Assembly (NCBI GenBank): GCA_016212965.1
Contig: JACRDA010000346.1
Span: 1-64,000 of the forward strand
Direction: 5' to 3'
Source: Myxococcales bacterium
GTDB taxonomy: Bacteria > Myxococcota_A > Polyangia > Polyangiales > Polyangiaceae
Length of the DNA: 64,000 nucleotides
Below, in pieces: positions 1 to 7,869 of this stretch. Within the stretch, counting starts at the first letter, position 1. The number at the start of each line of letters is the position of its first letter. The translations under genes were made by a program, and so were the position numbers. The notes under the pieces are model-generated. The model made no database searches. It was not told the origin of the DNA and was given only the letters and a program-made list of their open reading frames with translations.

Positions 1-92
1 CCGCACTCGCACCCGCCCGCGCGCCCGCCCGCGCGCCCGCACGCGCACCCGCCCGCGCGCCCGCCCGCGCGCCCGCCCGCGCCCGCCCCATC
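1..92. repeat. Low-complexity C/G tract of cccgcgcgcccg units
   Basis: The first 92 bases consist almost only of short cccgcgcgcccg-like units with occasional ca/ac interruptions. Read on the minus strand, such tracts encode Ala/Gly-rich linkers of the kind seen in several proteins of this window (for example near 28.65 kb), so this may be the cut-off end of a linker-containing gene lying to the left. No complete reading frame can be judged. Confidence 0.7.
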
Positions 93-101
93 GCCCGAGG
101 G

Positions 102-150
102 GGGTCATCCCCGAAATTCTCCCCAACAGCGGGAGTAAACTGGGGGATGG
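102..150. repeat. REP-like repeat, first (decayed) doublet
   Basis: Positions 102-123 hold a 22-base unit (gggtcatccccgaaattctc plus cc) that recurs exactly at 153-174. Its would-be inverted partner, about 130-150, is recognisable but degenerate. The element therefore looks like an older copy of the clean hairpin just downstream. Placement next to a RAYT gene fits REP/REPIN biology. Confidence 0.6.
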
Positions 151-152
151 GT

Positions 153-203
153 GGGTCATCCCCGAAATTCTCCCGGTTTTTGGGAGAAATTCCGGGATGA
201 CCC
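153..203. repeat. REP-like inverted-repeat doublet (REPIN-like hairpin)
   Basis: The 22-base arm at 153-174 is followed by a 7-base loop (ggttttt) and an inverted arm at 182-203; the arms match except at the centre (about two mismatches). The shape, two REP units head to head beside a RAYT transposase, is that of a REPIN. The unit also has lower GC than its surroundings. Whether it is dispersed in the genome cannot be seen here; no further copy was found in the window. Confidence 0.65.
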
Positions 204-311
204 CCCCGGTGCGCGGCGTGTCGGCCCAGGCGCCACCCTCTCGAGACCTGGGCGGCCCGCCGGCGGGCGCCGACGGCCGCCGGGCGCGGGCGCCGCAAGC
301 CCGCGATCTAC

Positions 312-1256
312 ATGCGCCACATGTGCGGCACGCGCCGTGCTGGCGCCGTCGGCATGGACGCTCTCTGCTATCACGCGGTCGCGCGCGTCTCGGGCGGGCC
401 GCCCCTCGACGACGAGGCGATCGCGCCGCGCCTGGGGCGTGGGCTGCGCCTGGCGTTGCCGGCCGCGCTCGGCGCCGTGCTCATGCCGGACCATCTGCAC
501 GTCGTGACGCTCGCGGCCGGATCCGACGACGCCCGCCTGTCGCTCGTGCGCGTGCTGAGCGGCCTGCGCCGGAGCAAGGGCCTGTGCGCAGAGGTGCGCT
601 GGGAGACGGTGCCGCTCCCCGCGCAGGTGCCGGACGCCCACCACGCGCTGCGGCAGGTCCGGTACGTCGCGCTCAATCCGTGTCGCGCCGGGCTTGCCGT
701 CGACCCGCTCGCATGGCCGTGGTCGACCCACCGCGACGTCGTCGGCGCGATCGCCGAGCCGTGGGTGACGCAGGCGCGGCTCGCGGCCGTGCTCGGCCGG
801 CCCGTCGCAGGCTTCGCCGTCTGGTTCCACCGCTACGTGTCCGCGGATCCGTCCGTGCACGTCGCCGGCACGCGCCCGCCGGTCGCAGCCGCGCCGCTGC
901 TGCTCGCGCACGAGCCGCTCGCGGTGATCGCGGCCGCCGCGGCCGCCGCGTCGCGGGCGTACGTCGCGGACATCCGTCGCGCGTCGCAGACGCGCCGCCT
1001 CTTCGTTCACCTCGCCGTGCACGCCGGCTGGCGCGAACGGCGCTCGGTCGCGCGCGCCTGCGGCGTCAGCGTGAGCGCCGTCGGCAAGCTCCTGCGCCAG
1101 CCCGTCGCCGGCCTCGACGCGGCCGCCCTCTGCCTCGGCGACGCGCGCCTGCGCGTGCTCGCGCGCGCGGCTCCGCATGACCCCCGCGGGGCTGCTCGCC
1201 GGCTCACCGCTCCGGGAACAGGGTCGGCGGCGGCAGCGGCAGCGACGACGGAATGA
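312..1256 (+). CDS. REP-associated tyrosine transposase (RAYT, IS200/Y1-like)
   Basis: Single-strand HUH endonuclease-like transposase of the kind thought to mobilise or maintain REP sequences. The HUH motif is visible as MPDHLHV (residues about 58-64). The conserved RAYT block YVALNPCRAGL starts near residue 118 and its Tyr is a likely catalytic residue; the typical WPWS follows. The C-terminal part (about 215-290) resembles a DnaA-type helix-turn-helix, with DIRR and ARACGVSVSAVGKLL. Starts at 312, 321 or 354 are all possible; the protein begins a few residues before the expected YH strand. The 3' end overlaps the convergent lipoprotein gene by 53 bases, which suggests a recent junction. 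REP-like repeats lie just upstream. Confidence 0.8.
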   Translation: MRHMCGTRRAGAVGMDALCYHAVARVSGGPPLDDEAIAPRLGRGLRLALPAALGAVLMPDHLHVVTLAAGSDDARLSLVRVLSGLRRSKGLCAEVRWETVPLPAQVPDAHHALRQVRYVALNPCRAGLAVDPLAWPWSTHRDVVGAIAEPWVTQARLAAVLGRPVAGFAVWFHRYVSADPSVHVAGTRPPVAAAPLLLAHEPLAVIAAAAAAASRAYVADIRRASQTRRLFVHLAVHAGWRERRSVARACGVSVSAVGKLLRQPVAGLDAAALCLGDARLRVLARAAPHDPRGAARRLTAPGTGSAAAAAATTE

Positions 1257-1599
1257 TCACCGAGTACGTCGACTCGGGCGCCGAGGGCGGGCGCGGGCGC
1301 GAGGTCGTGGCGGGAGGCGTCGACGCCGGGTGCGGCGGCGCGGGCGTCGGAGCCGGCGCGAGAGTCGGAGCCGGCGCGGAACGCGGCCACGCAGGCGGTG
1401 CCGTCGTGCACGCCTCGCAGCGCGGGCACGCGGGACAGGTGGCGACGGGCGTGGGGGTGGGCGGCCCCGCCGCCTCGCACGCGGGCGGCGCCTGCGGGCC
1501 GCACGCCAGGAGGCCGACCGCGAGCGCGAGCGCCGCGAGGCGGCCGAGCCCTCGTGATCCTGCGAAGCCGAGCACGTCGCGGAGGCGAATGGGTCTCAC
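1204..1599 (-). CDS. Small Cys-rich lipoprotein, Pro/Ala-rich
   Basis: A 131-residue product if the GTG at 1599 is used, which is preceded by AGGAGA at good spacing; an upstream GTG at 1635 is the alternative. The N-terminus has a hydrophobic stretch (LAALALAVGLLAC) ending in a lipobox, so export and lipidation are likely. Soon after comes a tight Cys cluster (CPACPRCEAC), then a long Pro/Ala/Thr linker and a short C-terminus. I recognise no family; the Cys cluster could bind a metal or form disulfides. The gene is convergent with the transposase and overlaps its end. Confidence 0.5.
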   Translation of the reverse strand: MRPIRLRDVLGFAGSRGLGRLAALALAVGLLACGPQAPPACEAAGPPTPTPVATCPACPRCEACTTAPPAWPRSAPAPTLAPAPTPAPPHPASTPPATTSRPRPPSAPESTYSVIIPSSLPLPPPTLFPER

Positions 1600-1799
1600 G
1601 GACTCTCCTGCGGAGCCGGTCGCCCCGGGGCCCACCTGTCCCGTGCCGGCGCCTTGGCCCGAGCGTATCCGCTGGCTCGAGCGAGCTCAACGGCCCCGGG
1701 ACGGACGGGCCAGCCCTTGCCCGTGCCCGCGCCGCGCCGCGCCACGCCGCGCCTCGCCTCGGGGCGTCGTGTATGCTCTCGTCCCGAACGGAGATCCGG

Positions 1800-3239
1800 A
1801 TGAGCGATAGAGAGATCCTCGCAGCGACTGCCCTCGAGCAGGCCAAGTGGGTGCGGACGCGCCAGCTCTCGGCCGAGGAGCTGACCCGGCTCTACCTCCG
1901 CCGCATCGCCGCCCACGACGGGCGCTACACGGCGTTCGTCGAGCTCCTCGCGCGCTCGGCCCTGTGCACGGCGCGGCGCATCGATCGGCGGCGCGGCCAC
2001 GCGGGCCCGTTCGCGGGCGTGCCCATTGGCATCAAGGACCTCAACCTGGTGCGCGGCTCGTTCACGCGCTTCGGCTCGCGCGCGCTCGCCTGGGTGTGGA
2101 CGCCCTTCGACGATCGCGTGACGGCGCGCATTCGTGCGGGCGGCTTCGTCATCCTCGGCAAGCTCGCGACGAGCGAGCTCGGCGCCCTGCCCGTGACCGA
2201 GCCGCCGATCCACGCGCCGACCCGCAACCCCTGGGACACGGCGCGCACGCCCGGCGGCTCGAGCGGGGGCTCGGCCGCGGCCGTTGCGGCGGGCCTTTTG
2301 CCCATCGCGCAGGGCAGCGACGGCGCGGGCTCGATCCGCATCCCATCCGCGTTCTGCCACCTCTTCGGCTTCAAGCCCTCGCGCGGCCTCGTGCCCGACG
2401 CCTACGGCCGCGACGAGCCGCGCAGCCTCTCGGTGAGCGGGCCCCTGGCGCACGGCGTCGACGACGCGGCGGCGCTGCTCGACGTGATGGCCGCGCCACC
2501 ACGCTCCGGGGTGCCGGGCAGGCGCCCCTTCGCCGAGCAGGCGCGCGAGCCGAAGAAGCGCTTGCGCGTGCGGGTCGTGCTCGAGTCCCCGCTCTGCCAG
2601 CCCGAGCCCGAGATGCGCGCGGCCGTCCTTCGCACCGCCAAGGAGCTCGAGGCGCTCGGCCACGACGTCGAGGAGGGGCTGCCCCCGGTCGGCACGCTCG
2701 CCGAGTTCCTGCCCCTCTGGCAATGGCTCGTGGGCTCCGTGCCCGTCCCGAGCCGCCGCCTGCTCGGGCCGGTGCCGCGCTGGCTCTCGAGCGCGCGCCC
2801 GTCGCTCGAGCGCGCGGCCGTCGAGGCGCGCCACGACGAGCTCGATCGGCGCCTCCGCACCTGGTTTGGCGATGCCGATCTCTGGCTATCCCCGACGGTG
2901 GGCGTCACGCCGCCCCTCATCGGCTCGCTCGAGCGCCCCGAGCCCGCCGACACCTTCGCGGCCGCCGCAGCCCTCGGTGCCTTCACGGCCCTCTTCAACG
3001 TCACGGGCCAGCCCGCCGCGACCGTCCCTGCCGGCCTCACCGCCGCGGGACATCCCATTGGCGTGCAGCTCGCAGGCCGCCGCGACGCGGACGGCGAGGT
3101 GCTCGCCGTGGCGCGCCAGCTCGAGGCCGTGATGCCGTGGCGGGGGCGGCGCGCGCCGGGCTGGCCGGGTGCGGCCTCGGAAGAGTGCGACGGAATCGAC
3201 GGCGCGCGCCGCATCGACCTCGAGGCGAGGCGTGGCTGA
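1800..3239 (+). CDS. Amidase signature family hydrolase
   Basis: 479-residue amidase of the Ser-cisSer-Lys family, hydrolysing a carboxamide or related substrate; the substrate is not predictable. The signature elements are present: catalytic Lys in GIKDLN (about residue 79), the GGSSGGSAAAVA stretch holding the cis-Ser, and the nucleophile Ser in GSDGAGSIRIPS. Length and C-terminal FNVTGQPAATVP and HPIGVQL motifs match GatA-like amidases, but no gatB or gatC lies nearby, so a stand-alone amidase is more likely. The start at 1800 (MSDREIL) fits the family N-terminus. The last 78 bases recur at 4432-4509. Confidence 0.88.
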   Translation: MSDREILAATALEQAKWVRTRQLSAEELTRLYLRRIAAHDGRYTAFVELLARSALCTARRIDRRRGHAGPFAGVPIGIKDLNLVRGSFTRFGSRALAWVWTPFDDRVTARIRAGGFVILGKLATSELGALPVTEPPIHAPTRNPWDTARTPGGSSGGSAAAVAAGLLPIAQGSDGAGSIRIPSAFCHLFGFKPSRGLVPDAYGRDEPRSLSVSGPLAHGVDDAAALLDVMAAPPRSGVPGRRPFAEQAREPKKRLRVRVVLESPLCQPEPEMRAAVLRTAKELEALGHDVEEGLPPVGTLAEFLPLWQWLVGSVPVPSRRLLGPVPRWLSSARPSLERAAVEARHDELDRRLRTWFGDADLWLSPTVGVTPPLIGSLERPEPADTFAAAAALGAFTALFNVTGQPAATVPAGLTAAGHPIGVQLAGRRDADGEVLAVARQLEAVMPWRGRRAPGWPGAASEECDGIDGARRIDLEARRG

Positions 3240-3255
3240 AGGCATCCCGTTCCGG
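3177..3255 (+). repeat. Source copy of a 78-base duplication
   Basis: This segment spans the amidase stop and the start of the following gene and recurs at 4432-4509 with about 95% identity and one indel. Because it is functional sequence here, this is the parental copy. Confidence 0.85.
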
Positions 3256-3875
3256 GCGCTCGGCGCGAGGTTCGAGCTCGTGTGGGAGATGGACGCCCTG
3301 AGGCAGGGCCGCGAGCAGGCGTCGTTCCGCATCACCGAGCGGGAGCAGGCCCTACGCTGGGTGGGCTTCGTGCTCGACGAGCCGCACGGGCTCCGCCTGC
3401 TTCGCGCCGTGCTCGCGGCGAGCCCCCACTTCGAGCCCGACCGCCTGACGGACGTCGAGGTCATCGAGGAGGTGCTGAAGGCGCTCGAGCGGCGGCGTCT
3501 GCGGGTGTTCCAGGGGCTGGATCTTCGGGGTGGCGGGACGGCGCCGGGGCCGCGTCCGCCGTCGCGGCCGGACCTCGACCCGGTTCGCCTGGTCAACAGC
3601 CCGAGCGTGCTCTGTCGTTCTACGAGATTCTGGTCGTCGACGAGCGCGAAGACCCGACCCTGAATCCGTACTGGTCGGAGCTTCAGCGCATTCGTGCGTT
3701 TCCCTTCGGTGGCGCCGCCCCGCCCCCTTGGGCAGCCCCCGTTCCCGCCGAGACAGCCAGCATGTGGCAGCAGTTCGCCCTTTTCGGAGGTGAGCCGCCG
3801 GGGCCCGACGCGCCCACGCAGTGGGGTCTAGCGATCACCTACTTCCGCCACTTTCTCTCTCTCTCCGGGCTATGA
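3232..3875 (+). pseudogene. Unknown protein, frameshifted
   Basis: A GTG at 3232 overlaps the amidase stop and opens a frame reading MAEGIPFRALGARFE... that is protein-like up to about 3560, then turns into low-quality Pro/Ser/Arg sequence ending at 3663. In the next frame a clearly protein-like stretch (ALSFYEILVVDER, NPYWSELQRIRAF, then a Trp/Pro-rich tail) runs to the stop at 3873-3875. One indel at about 3550-3600 would join the two into a single product of about 213 residues. The stop overlaps the ATG of the next lipoprotein (ATGA). I do not recognise the family. Either a true pseudogene or a sequencing error in a GC-rich stretch. Confidence 0.55.
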
Positions 3876-4042
3876 GCTTCACTCGCCTCACCACCTGCGT
3901 GTCCCTGCTCGTCGCGGTGCTCGTGAGCGCTTGCGGCTCCTCGGGGGGCGCTCCGCCGAGCGAGTGCCTCACGGCGAGCGCCGCCCTGCCGGTCGGCGAC
4001 AGCTCGGCGCCCGACGCCGGAGTGCCGAGCCCGCAATGGTAG
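3872..4042 (+). CDS. Short, probably truncated lipoprotein
   Basis: 56 residues beginning with a textbook lipoprotein signal (MSFTRLTTCVSLLVAVLVSAC) followed by a Ser/Gly/Pro-rich stretch and a stop. The ATG overlaps the upstream stop as ATGA, implying translational coupling. The reading frame ends just before a region assembled from copies of neighbouring genes, so the mature domain has probably been lost. It could still yield a small lipopeptide. Confidence 0.5.
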   Translation: MSFTRLTTCVSLLVAVLVSACGSSGGAPPSECLTASAALPVGDSSAPDAGVPSPQW

Positions 4043-4120
4043 GGAACGGGTCGGTGTGGCTCGCGACGGGTCGCGCGCTCTGGGTCGCAGAATCGCGACG
4101 GGGCGGCGCATGCGTCGCCG

Positions 4121-4260
4121 CCGCCGCGCCCGCGCCGTCAGCCCGCGAGCAGGCCCGGCAGGCGCTTCGTGATGAGCGCCTCGGCCTCGGCCATGATGCG
4201 GTCGACGAGCGCGCGGCAGGTCGGGATGTCGTGGATGAGGCCGGCGACCATGCCGCAGGA
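4121..4260 (-). pseudogene. 3'-terminal fragment of the nitronate monooxygenase gene
   Basis: 140 bases identical at 139 positions to 5721-5860, covering the last 41 codons and stop of the gene at 5738-6715 plus 17 bases beyond. No start or active-site region is present. The near identity indicates a very recent copying event or ongoing gene conversion. Confidence 0.85.
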
Positions 4261-4431
4261 CCCGCCGTGACGCCGGTGATGAGCGCGTTGCTGCACGATC
4301 AGCACCGACAAGGGGATCGCCGCCTCCGGCAACGCCGCCGTCACCCTCGACGGCGGCCCTCCGACGCGCGTGGGACTCCAGGCCAATGAGGCCGACGAGA
4401 CCGGGAAGTGACGGGCAACATGAGGTCGTCG

Positions 4432-4509
4432 TCGGAAGAGGCGACGGGATCGACGGCGCGCGCCGCATCGACCTCGAGGCGAGGCGTGGCTGAAGGCATG
4501 CCGTTCCGG
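4432..4509 (+). repeat. Derived copy of the 78-base amidase-end duplication
   Basis: Matches 3177-3255 (end of the amidase gene and start of the frameshifted gene). The copied GTG start is not followed by an open frame here, so the segment is non-coding debris. Confidence 0.85.
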
Positions 4510-4679
4510 CGGTGGCCGGCTGCGAGGCCGTCGACGAGCCGTCGACGAGCCGTTGCCCGCCGGAGTCAGCTGTCGTAGCGTCGGCGGCGCTTGTGGGGTG
4601 GGGGCCTTGGGGAAGCTTGGGCCTGGACACCGCACTGGCTATCGACCCGTGGAACCGCATTTCTCCGAGGCTATCGAAC

Positions 4680-5648
4680 ATGACGAAGACGACGATCGCG
4701 CTGTTCACTGCCGGGACTCTGCTGCTCGCTTTCGCTGGTTGCGACAAAGGCGGAGGGGGCGGCACCGCAACCAATGAAGCCAAGACCGAGGCCAAGCCCG
4801 AGAGCAAGGCGGCGGGTGCGTCCGGTGAATCGGTCAGCGCTCCCGAGTGCGACGAGGTCCTCAAGAAGGCAGCTGCGCCCGAGTGCAAAGACAAGCCCGG
4901 CATGTCGGCCATCACGGCGAACCGCGACAACTGGAAGAATGGCTTGGCCAACGCGACGACCAAGGACGCCACCATCCAGGCCTGCAAGGCGGCGATGGAG
5001 GCGGTCAAGGCGGTCGGCTGCGGCGGTGGCGCGACGGGCGCGGGCGCTCCGACGAGCGCGAGTGCGAGCGCGAGCGCGGGTGCGGGCGCGACGGATTCGG
5101 TGGGCGCTCCCGAGTGCGACGAGATCCTCGAGAAGGCAGCTTCGCCAGCGTGCAAGGACAAGCCCGGCATGTCGGCCATCACGGCGAACCGCGACAACTG
5201 GAAGAATGGCTTGTCGACCGCCATGACCAGGGACGCCACCATTCAGGCGTGCAAGGCGGCGATGGAGGCGCTCAAGGCGGTCGGCTGCGACGGCGGCGCG
5301 GCGGGCGCGACGGGTACGGGTGGGTGGGACGGCAAGACGCCGTACAAGTGCGGCGGCAACGACAACGCGCTCATCACCGGCGTCACCGCGAACATCGCGG
5401 CGGGCCCGGCGATCGAGGCCGCGGGCAACTGCAAGGTCACGTTCAAGGGCTGCACGATCACCACCGACAAGGGGATCGCCGCCTCCGGCAACGCCGCCGT
5501 TACCCTCGACGGCGGCGAGCTCCAGGCGAGCGACACCGCGATCGACGCGAGCGGCAACGCGCAGGTGACCGCCAACGGCGCGAAGGTGAGCGGCAAGGTG
5601 CACACGAGCGGCAACGCCAAGGTGACCGGCGTCTCGGCGACGAAGTAG
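4680..5648 (+). CDS. Lipoprotein with duplicated four-Cys domain and beta-helix-like tail
   Basis: 322 residues with a lipoprotein signal (FAGC, Cys21). After a Lys/Glu-rich linker come two near-identical domains of about 62 residues (about 53-114 and 141-202), 88 residues apart, each with four Cys (57, 69, 102, 114 in the first) and the shared core GMSAITANRDNWKNG. They are joined by a Ser/Ala-Gly/Ala linker. The C-terminal 100 residues form short repeats of the type ASGNAxVTxxG, as in right-handed beta-helices. The two DNA copies are highly similar, so the duplication is recent. Likely anchored in the envelope; function unknown. Parts of the beta-helix region were copied into 4267-4357. Confidence 0.8.
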   Translation: MTKTTIALFTAGTLLLAFAGCDKGGGGGTATNEAKTEAKPESKAAGASGESVSAPECDEVLKKAAAPECKDKPGMSAITANRDNWKNGLANATTKDATIQACKAAMEAVKAVGCGGGATGAGAPTSASASASAGAGATDSVGAPECDEILEKAASPACKDKPGMSAITANRDNWKNGLSTAMTRDATIQACKAAMEALKAVGCDGGAAGATGTGGWDGKTPYKCGGNDNALITGVTANIAAGPAIEAAGNCKVTFKGCTITTDKGIAASGNAAVTLDGGELQASDTAIDASGNAQVTANGAKVSGKVHTSGNAKVTGVSATK

Positions 5649-5668
5649 CCGGGCGCACGAAGGCCCGG
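5649..5668. terminator. Possible bidirectional hairpin between convergent genes
   Basis: ccgggc-gcacgaag-gcccgg forms a perfect 6-bp stem immediately after the stop of the lipoprotein gene, between it and the convergent NMO gene. There is no T-run, so it is only a candidate. Confidence 0.3.
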
Positions 5669-5737
5669 TCCCGCTGGGATCGGAATGGGCTGCTCTTGCG
5701 GGCGTGCGGCTTGGCGCGAGCCGCCGCGCCCGCGCCG

Positions 5738-6715
5738 TCAGCCCGCGAGCAGGCCCGGCAGGCGCTTCGTGATGAGCGCCTCGGCCTCGGCCATGATGCG
5801 GTCGACGAGCGCGCGGCAGGTCGGGATGTCGTGGATGAGGCCGGCGACCATACCGCAGGACCAGGCGCCCGCGCCGACCTCGCCGTCGACCATGACCTTC
5901 GGGTAGATGCCCGCCACCTCGGCCATGATGTCGCCGATGCTGAGCGCGGCGCCCTTCGCGCGCTCGGTCTCGAGCAGGCGGTCGACGGCCGAGTTCTTGA
6001 GCACGCGCTCGGTGTTGCGCAAGGGGCGCATGATGAGGCGCGTGTCGAGCTCGGACGCGGCGACGATGGCCTGCTTCACGTTGTCGTGCACGGGTGCCTC
6101 CACGGTGGCGATGAAGCGCGTGCCCATGTTCATGCCCTCGGCGCCGAGCGCGAGCGCCGCCACCAGGCTGCGGCCGTCGGCCATGCCGCCCGAGGCGACG
6201 AACGGGATGCGGAGCTCCTCGGCCGCGCGCGGCAGCAGGATCATGTTCGGGATGTCGTCCTCGCCCGGATGACCGCCGCACTCGAAGCCGTCCACGCTGA
6301 CGGCGTCGCAGCCGATCTTCTCGGCCTTCAAGGCGTGGCGCACCGAGGTGCACTTGTGGATGACCTTGATGCCGGCGGCCCGGAGCGCCGGCATGTGCTC
6401 CTCGGGGTTGCGCCCGGCGGTCTCGACGATCTTCACGCCGCCCGCGATGATGGCGGCGATGTACTCGCCGTACGGCGGCGAGATGAAGGCCGGCAGGAAC
6501 GTCAGGTTCACGCCGAAGGGCTTGTCGGTCAGCTCGCGGCAGCGGGCGATCTCCTTGGCGAGCGCGTCGGGCGTCCCGAGCGTGAGGGCCGTGATGATGC
6601 CGAGCGCCCCGGCGTTCGACACGGCGGCCGCGAGCGGCGCGAGCCCCACGTAGTGCATGCCGCCCTGGACGATCGGGTGCTCGATGCCGAACAGCTCGGT
6701 GATGCGCGTTTTCAT
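5738..6715 (-). CDS. Nitronate monooxygenase / 2-nitropropane dioxygenase family flavoprotein
   Basis: 325-residue TIM-barrel FMN oxidoreductase. Family features: N-terminal PIVQGGM, the AAAVSNAGALGIITA segment, VNLTFLP, the ECGGHPGEDD loop with downstream PNMILLPRA, and the FMN phosphate region ASGGMADGRSLVAALALGA followed by NMGTRF. These enzymes oxidise alkyl nitronates using oxygen; some relatives are FabK-like enoyl-ACP reductases, but the GHPGEDD pattern suits the NMO-type group. The gene is a single unit on the minus strand, convergent with the repeat lipoprotein. Its 3' end was copied to 4121-4260. Confidence 0.88.
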   Translation of the reverse strand: MKTRITELFGIEHPIVQGGMHYVGLAPLAAAVSNAGALGIITALTLGTPDALAKEIARCRELTDKPFGVNLTFLPAFISPPYGEYIAAIIAGGVKIVETAGRNPEEHMPALRAAGIKVIHKCTSVRHALKAEKIGCDAVSVDGFECGGHPGEDDIPNMILLPRAAEELRIPFVASGGMADGRSLVAALALGAEGMNMGTRFIATVEAPVHDNVKQAIVAASELDTRLIMRPLRNTERVLKNSAVDRLLETERAKGAALSIGDIMAEVAGIYPKVMVDGEVGAGAWSCGMVAGLIHDIPTCRALVDRIMAEAEALITKRLPGLLAG

Positions 6716-6876
6716 GGGTCGTTACCGCTTTCTGCCGCCGCTTGGGCTGCGTCGAGTGACTGCCGGAGCCGCTTCCCCAAGCGCGCACCGTTCCCGGGGG
6801 GCGCCGCGCAGCGAGCTTCGCGTGCCTCTCGGTACCGCCACGTCTGCGCCGAGGCCAGGGCGCTCGGGGCGGCTGC

Positions 6877-7869
6877 CTAGCGCGGCGGCCCTGCGTCCCC
6901 GGCCAGCGCCCGGAGCGCGGCCTCGGCCTCGTCGCGGAGCTCGTCCGTGCCCTCGCGGGCGAGGCGCTCGAGATCCGCGCGCGCCTCGGTGGCGCGCAGG
7001 GCGAGGAGCACGCGCACGGCGTGCGGGCCGGCCTCGGGGTGGTCGAGGAGCGCGCGCATGCGCGCGACCGTGGCCGGCTGGTTCAGACGGCAGAGCTGTC
7101 GTTCGGCGTGCTCGCGCTTCGGCCGGTCGAGGGTGCAGAGGAGCGAGGCGTACACCTCGAGCGAAGGGCGACCGGCCTCCTCGTCGGGCACGAAGCGATA
7201 GCCGCGCCGCGCGAGCTCGTCGGCGAGGGGGTGCCGGGCCGCGAGCTCGCCCGTGCGCCGGCGCGAGACCCACACGGGGAGCGCGAGCGCGACGGCGGCG
7301 AGCCCCATGCCGATCGAGATGGGAAGCCACGCGCCGACAGCGCCGCCGAGCGCGGCCCCGAGCGCGAAGGCGACCGCGATGCCGGCGGCGTTCACGCCGA
7401 GGATCCAGGCGAAGATCCACGCCCCGCGGAGCTCGAAGCGCGGGCGGCTCGCACGGTCGCACGCGGCGCAGAGCGGGATGGCGAGGCGCACGCGCTCGAG
7501 GGCGTGGATCTCGAGGTCGCCGACCGTGAACGAGGCGCCACCCGAGCGCACGGCCGAGACCCCACGCTCGACGACGGGCTGGGCGTCGCGGCACCGCAGG
7601 CACACGCCCGGCTCCCGCCCGGCCGCGAGCACGAGCTCGAGGGCGCGCGCTCGCTCCTCGGCCTCGCGCTCGGCCACGCGCCGCCCGGCCGCCGCCTCCT
7701 CGGCGAGCGCCCGACGCTCGCGTCCGAGATCGACCCCGCGCTCGGCGAGGAGCTCGCCGGCCAGCGTCACCGCTTCTTCCGTGAAGTCGCCGGGGCGCTC
7801 GAAGACGATGGCGTGGAGCTCGGCGTCGCTCATGGCGAGGTAGCGCGCGCGGAGCTCGCCGAGGTCCAT
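6877..7869 (-). CDS. Membrane protein with CxxC pairs and HEAT-like tail
   Basis: 330 residues. The N-terminal 90 are helical and charged. Two CxxC pairs (CLRC, CAAC) suggest a zinc-ribbon-like fold around residues 95-150, followed by two hydrophobic segments (about 160-205) and a C-terminal helical part with LL..RATEARADLERLAREG-type repeats that resemble HEAT/PBS units. The ATG shares its A with the hisC stop (TGATG), so translation is likely coupled to hisC. No family assigned. It probably sits in the inner membrane with a cytoplasmic metal-binding head. Confidence 0.75.
   Translation of the reverse strand: MDLGELRARYLAMSDAELHAIVFERPGDFTEEAVTLAGELLAERGVDLGRERRALAEEAAAGRRVAEREAEERARALELVLAAGREPGVCLRCRDAQPVVERGVSAVRSGGASFTVGDLEIHALERVRLAIPLCAACDRASRPRFELRGAWIFAWILGVNAAGIAVAFALGAALGGAVGAWLPISIGMGLAAVALALPVWVSRRRTGELAARHPLADELARRGYRFVPDEEAGRPSLEVYASLLCTLDRPKREHAERQLCRLNQPATVARMRALLDHPEAGPHAVRVLLALRATEARADLERLAREGTDELRDEAEAALRALAGDAGPPR

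Larger units (their letters stand above)
4043..4679. repeat. Intergenic scar built from copies of flanking genes
   Basis: This 637-base interval holds no credible intact gene. It contains, in order: the NMO gene fragment (4121-4260); 24 bases at 4267-4290 that are the exact reverse complement of 5363-5386 in the downstream lipoprotein gene; 4291-4357, a direct near copy of 5450-5516 of the same gene; and 4432-4509, a direct copy of 3177-3255. A short tandem (gtcgacgagcc twice) sits at about 4528. The promoter of the gene at 4680 must lie in its last part. Confidence 0.85.

Noticed and set aside
1-92. CRISPR or satellite array at the window start
   Set aside because: Units are too short and irregular, with no spacers; it is low-complexity sequence.
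1398-1799. Long N-terminal extension of the amidase frame
   Set aside because: The extension is Arg/Pro/Ser-rich shadow sequence; the conserved amidase N-terminus starts at 1800.
4512-4679. N-terminal extension of the repeat lipoprotein
   Set aside because: It lies in the duplicated debris; the lipoprotein signal at 4680 fixes the start.
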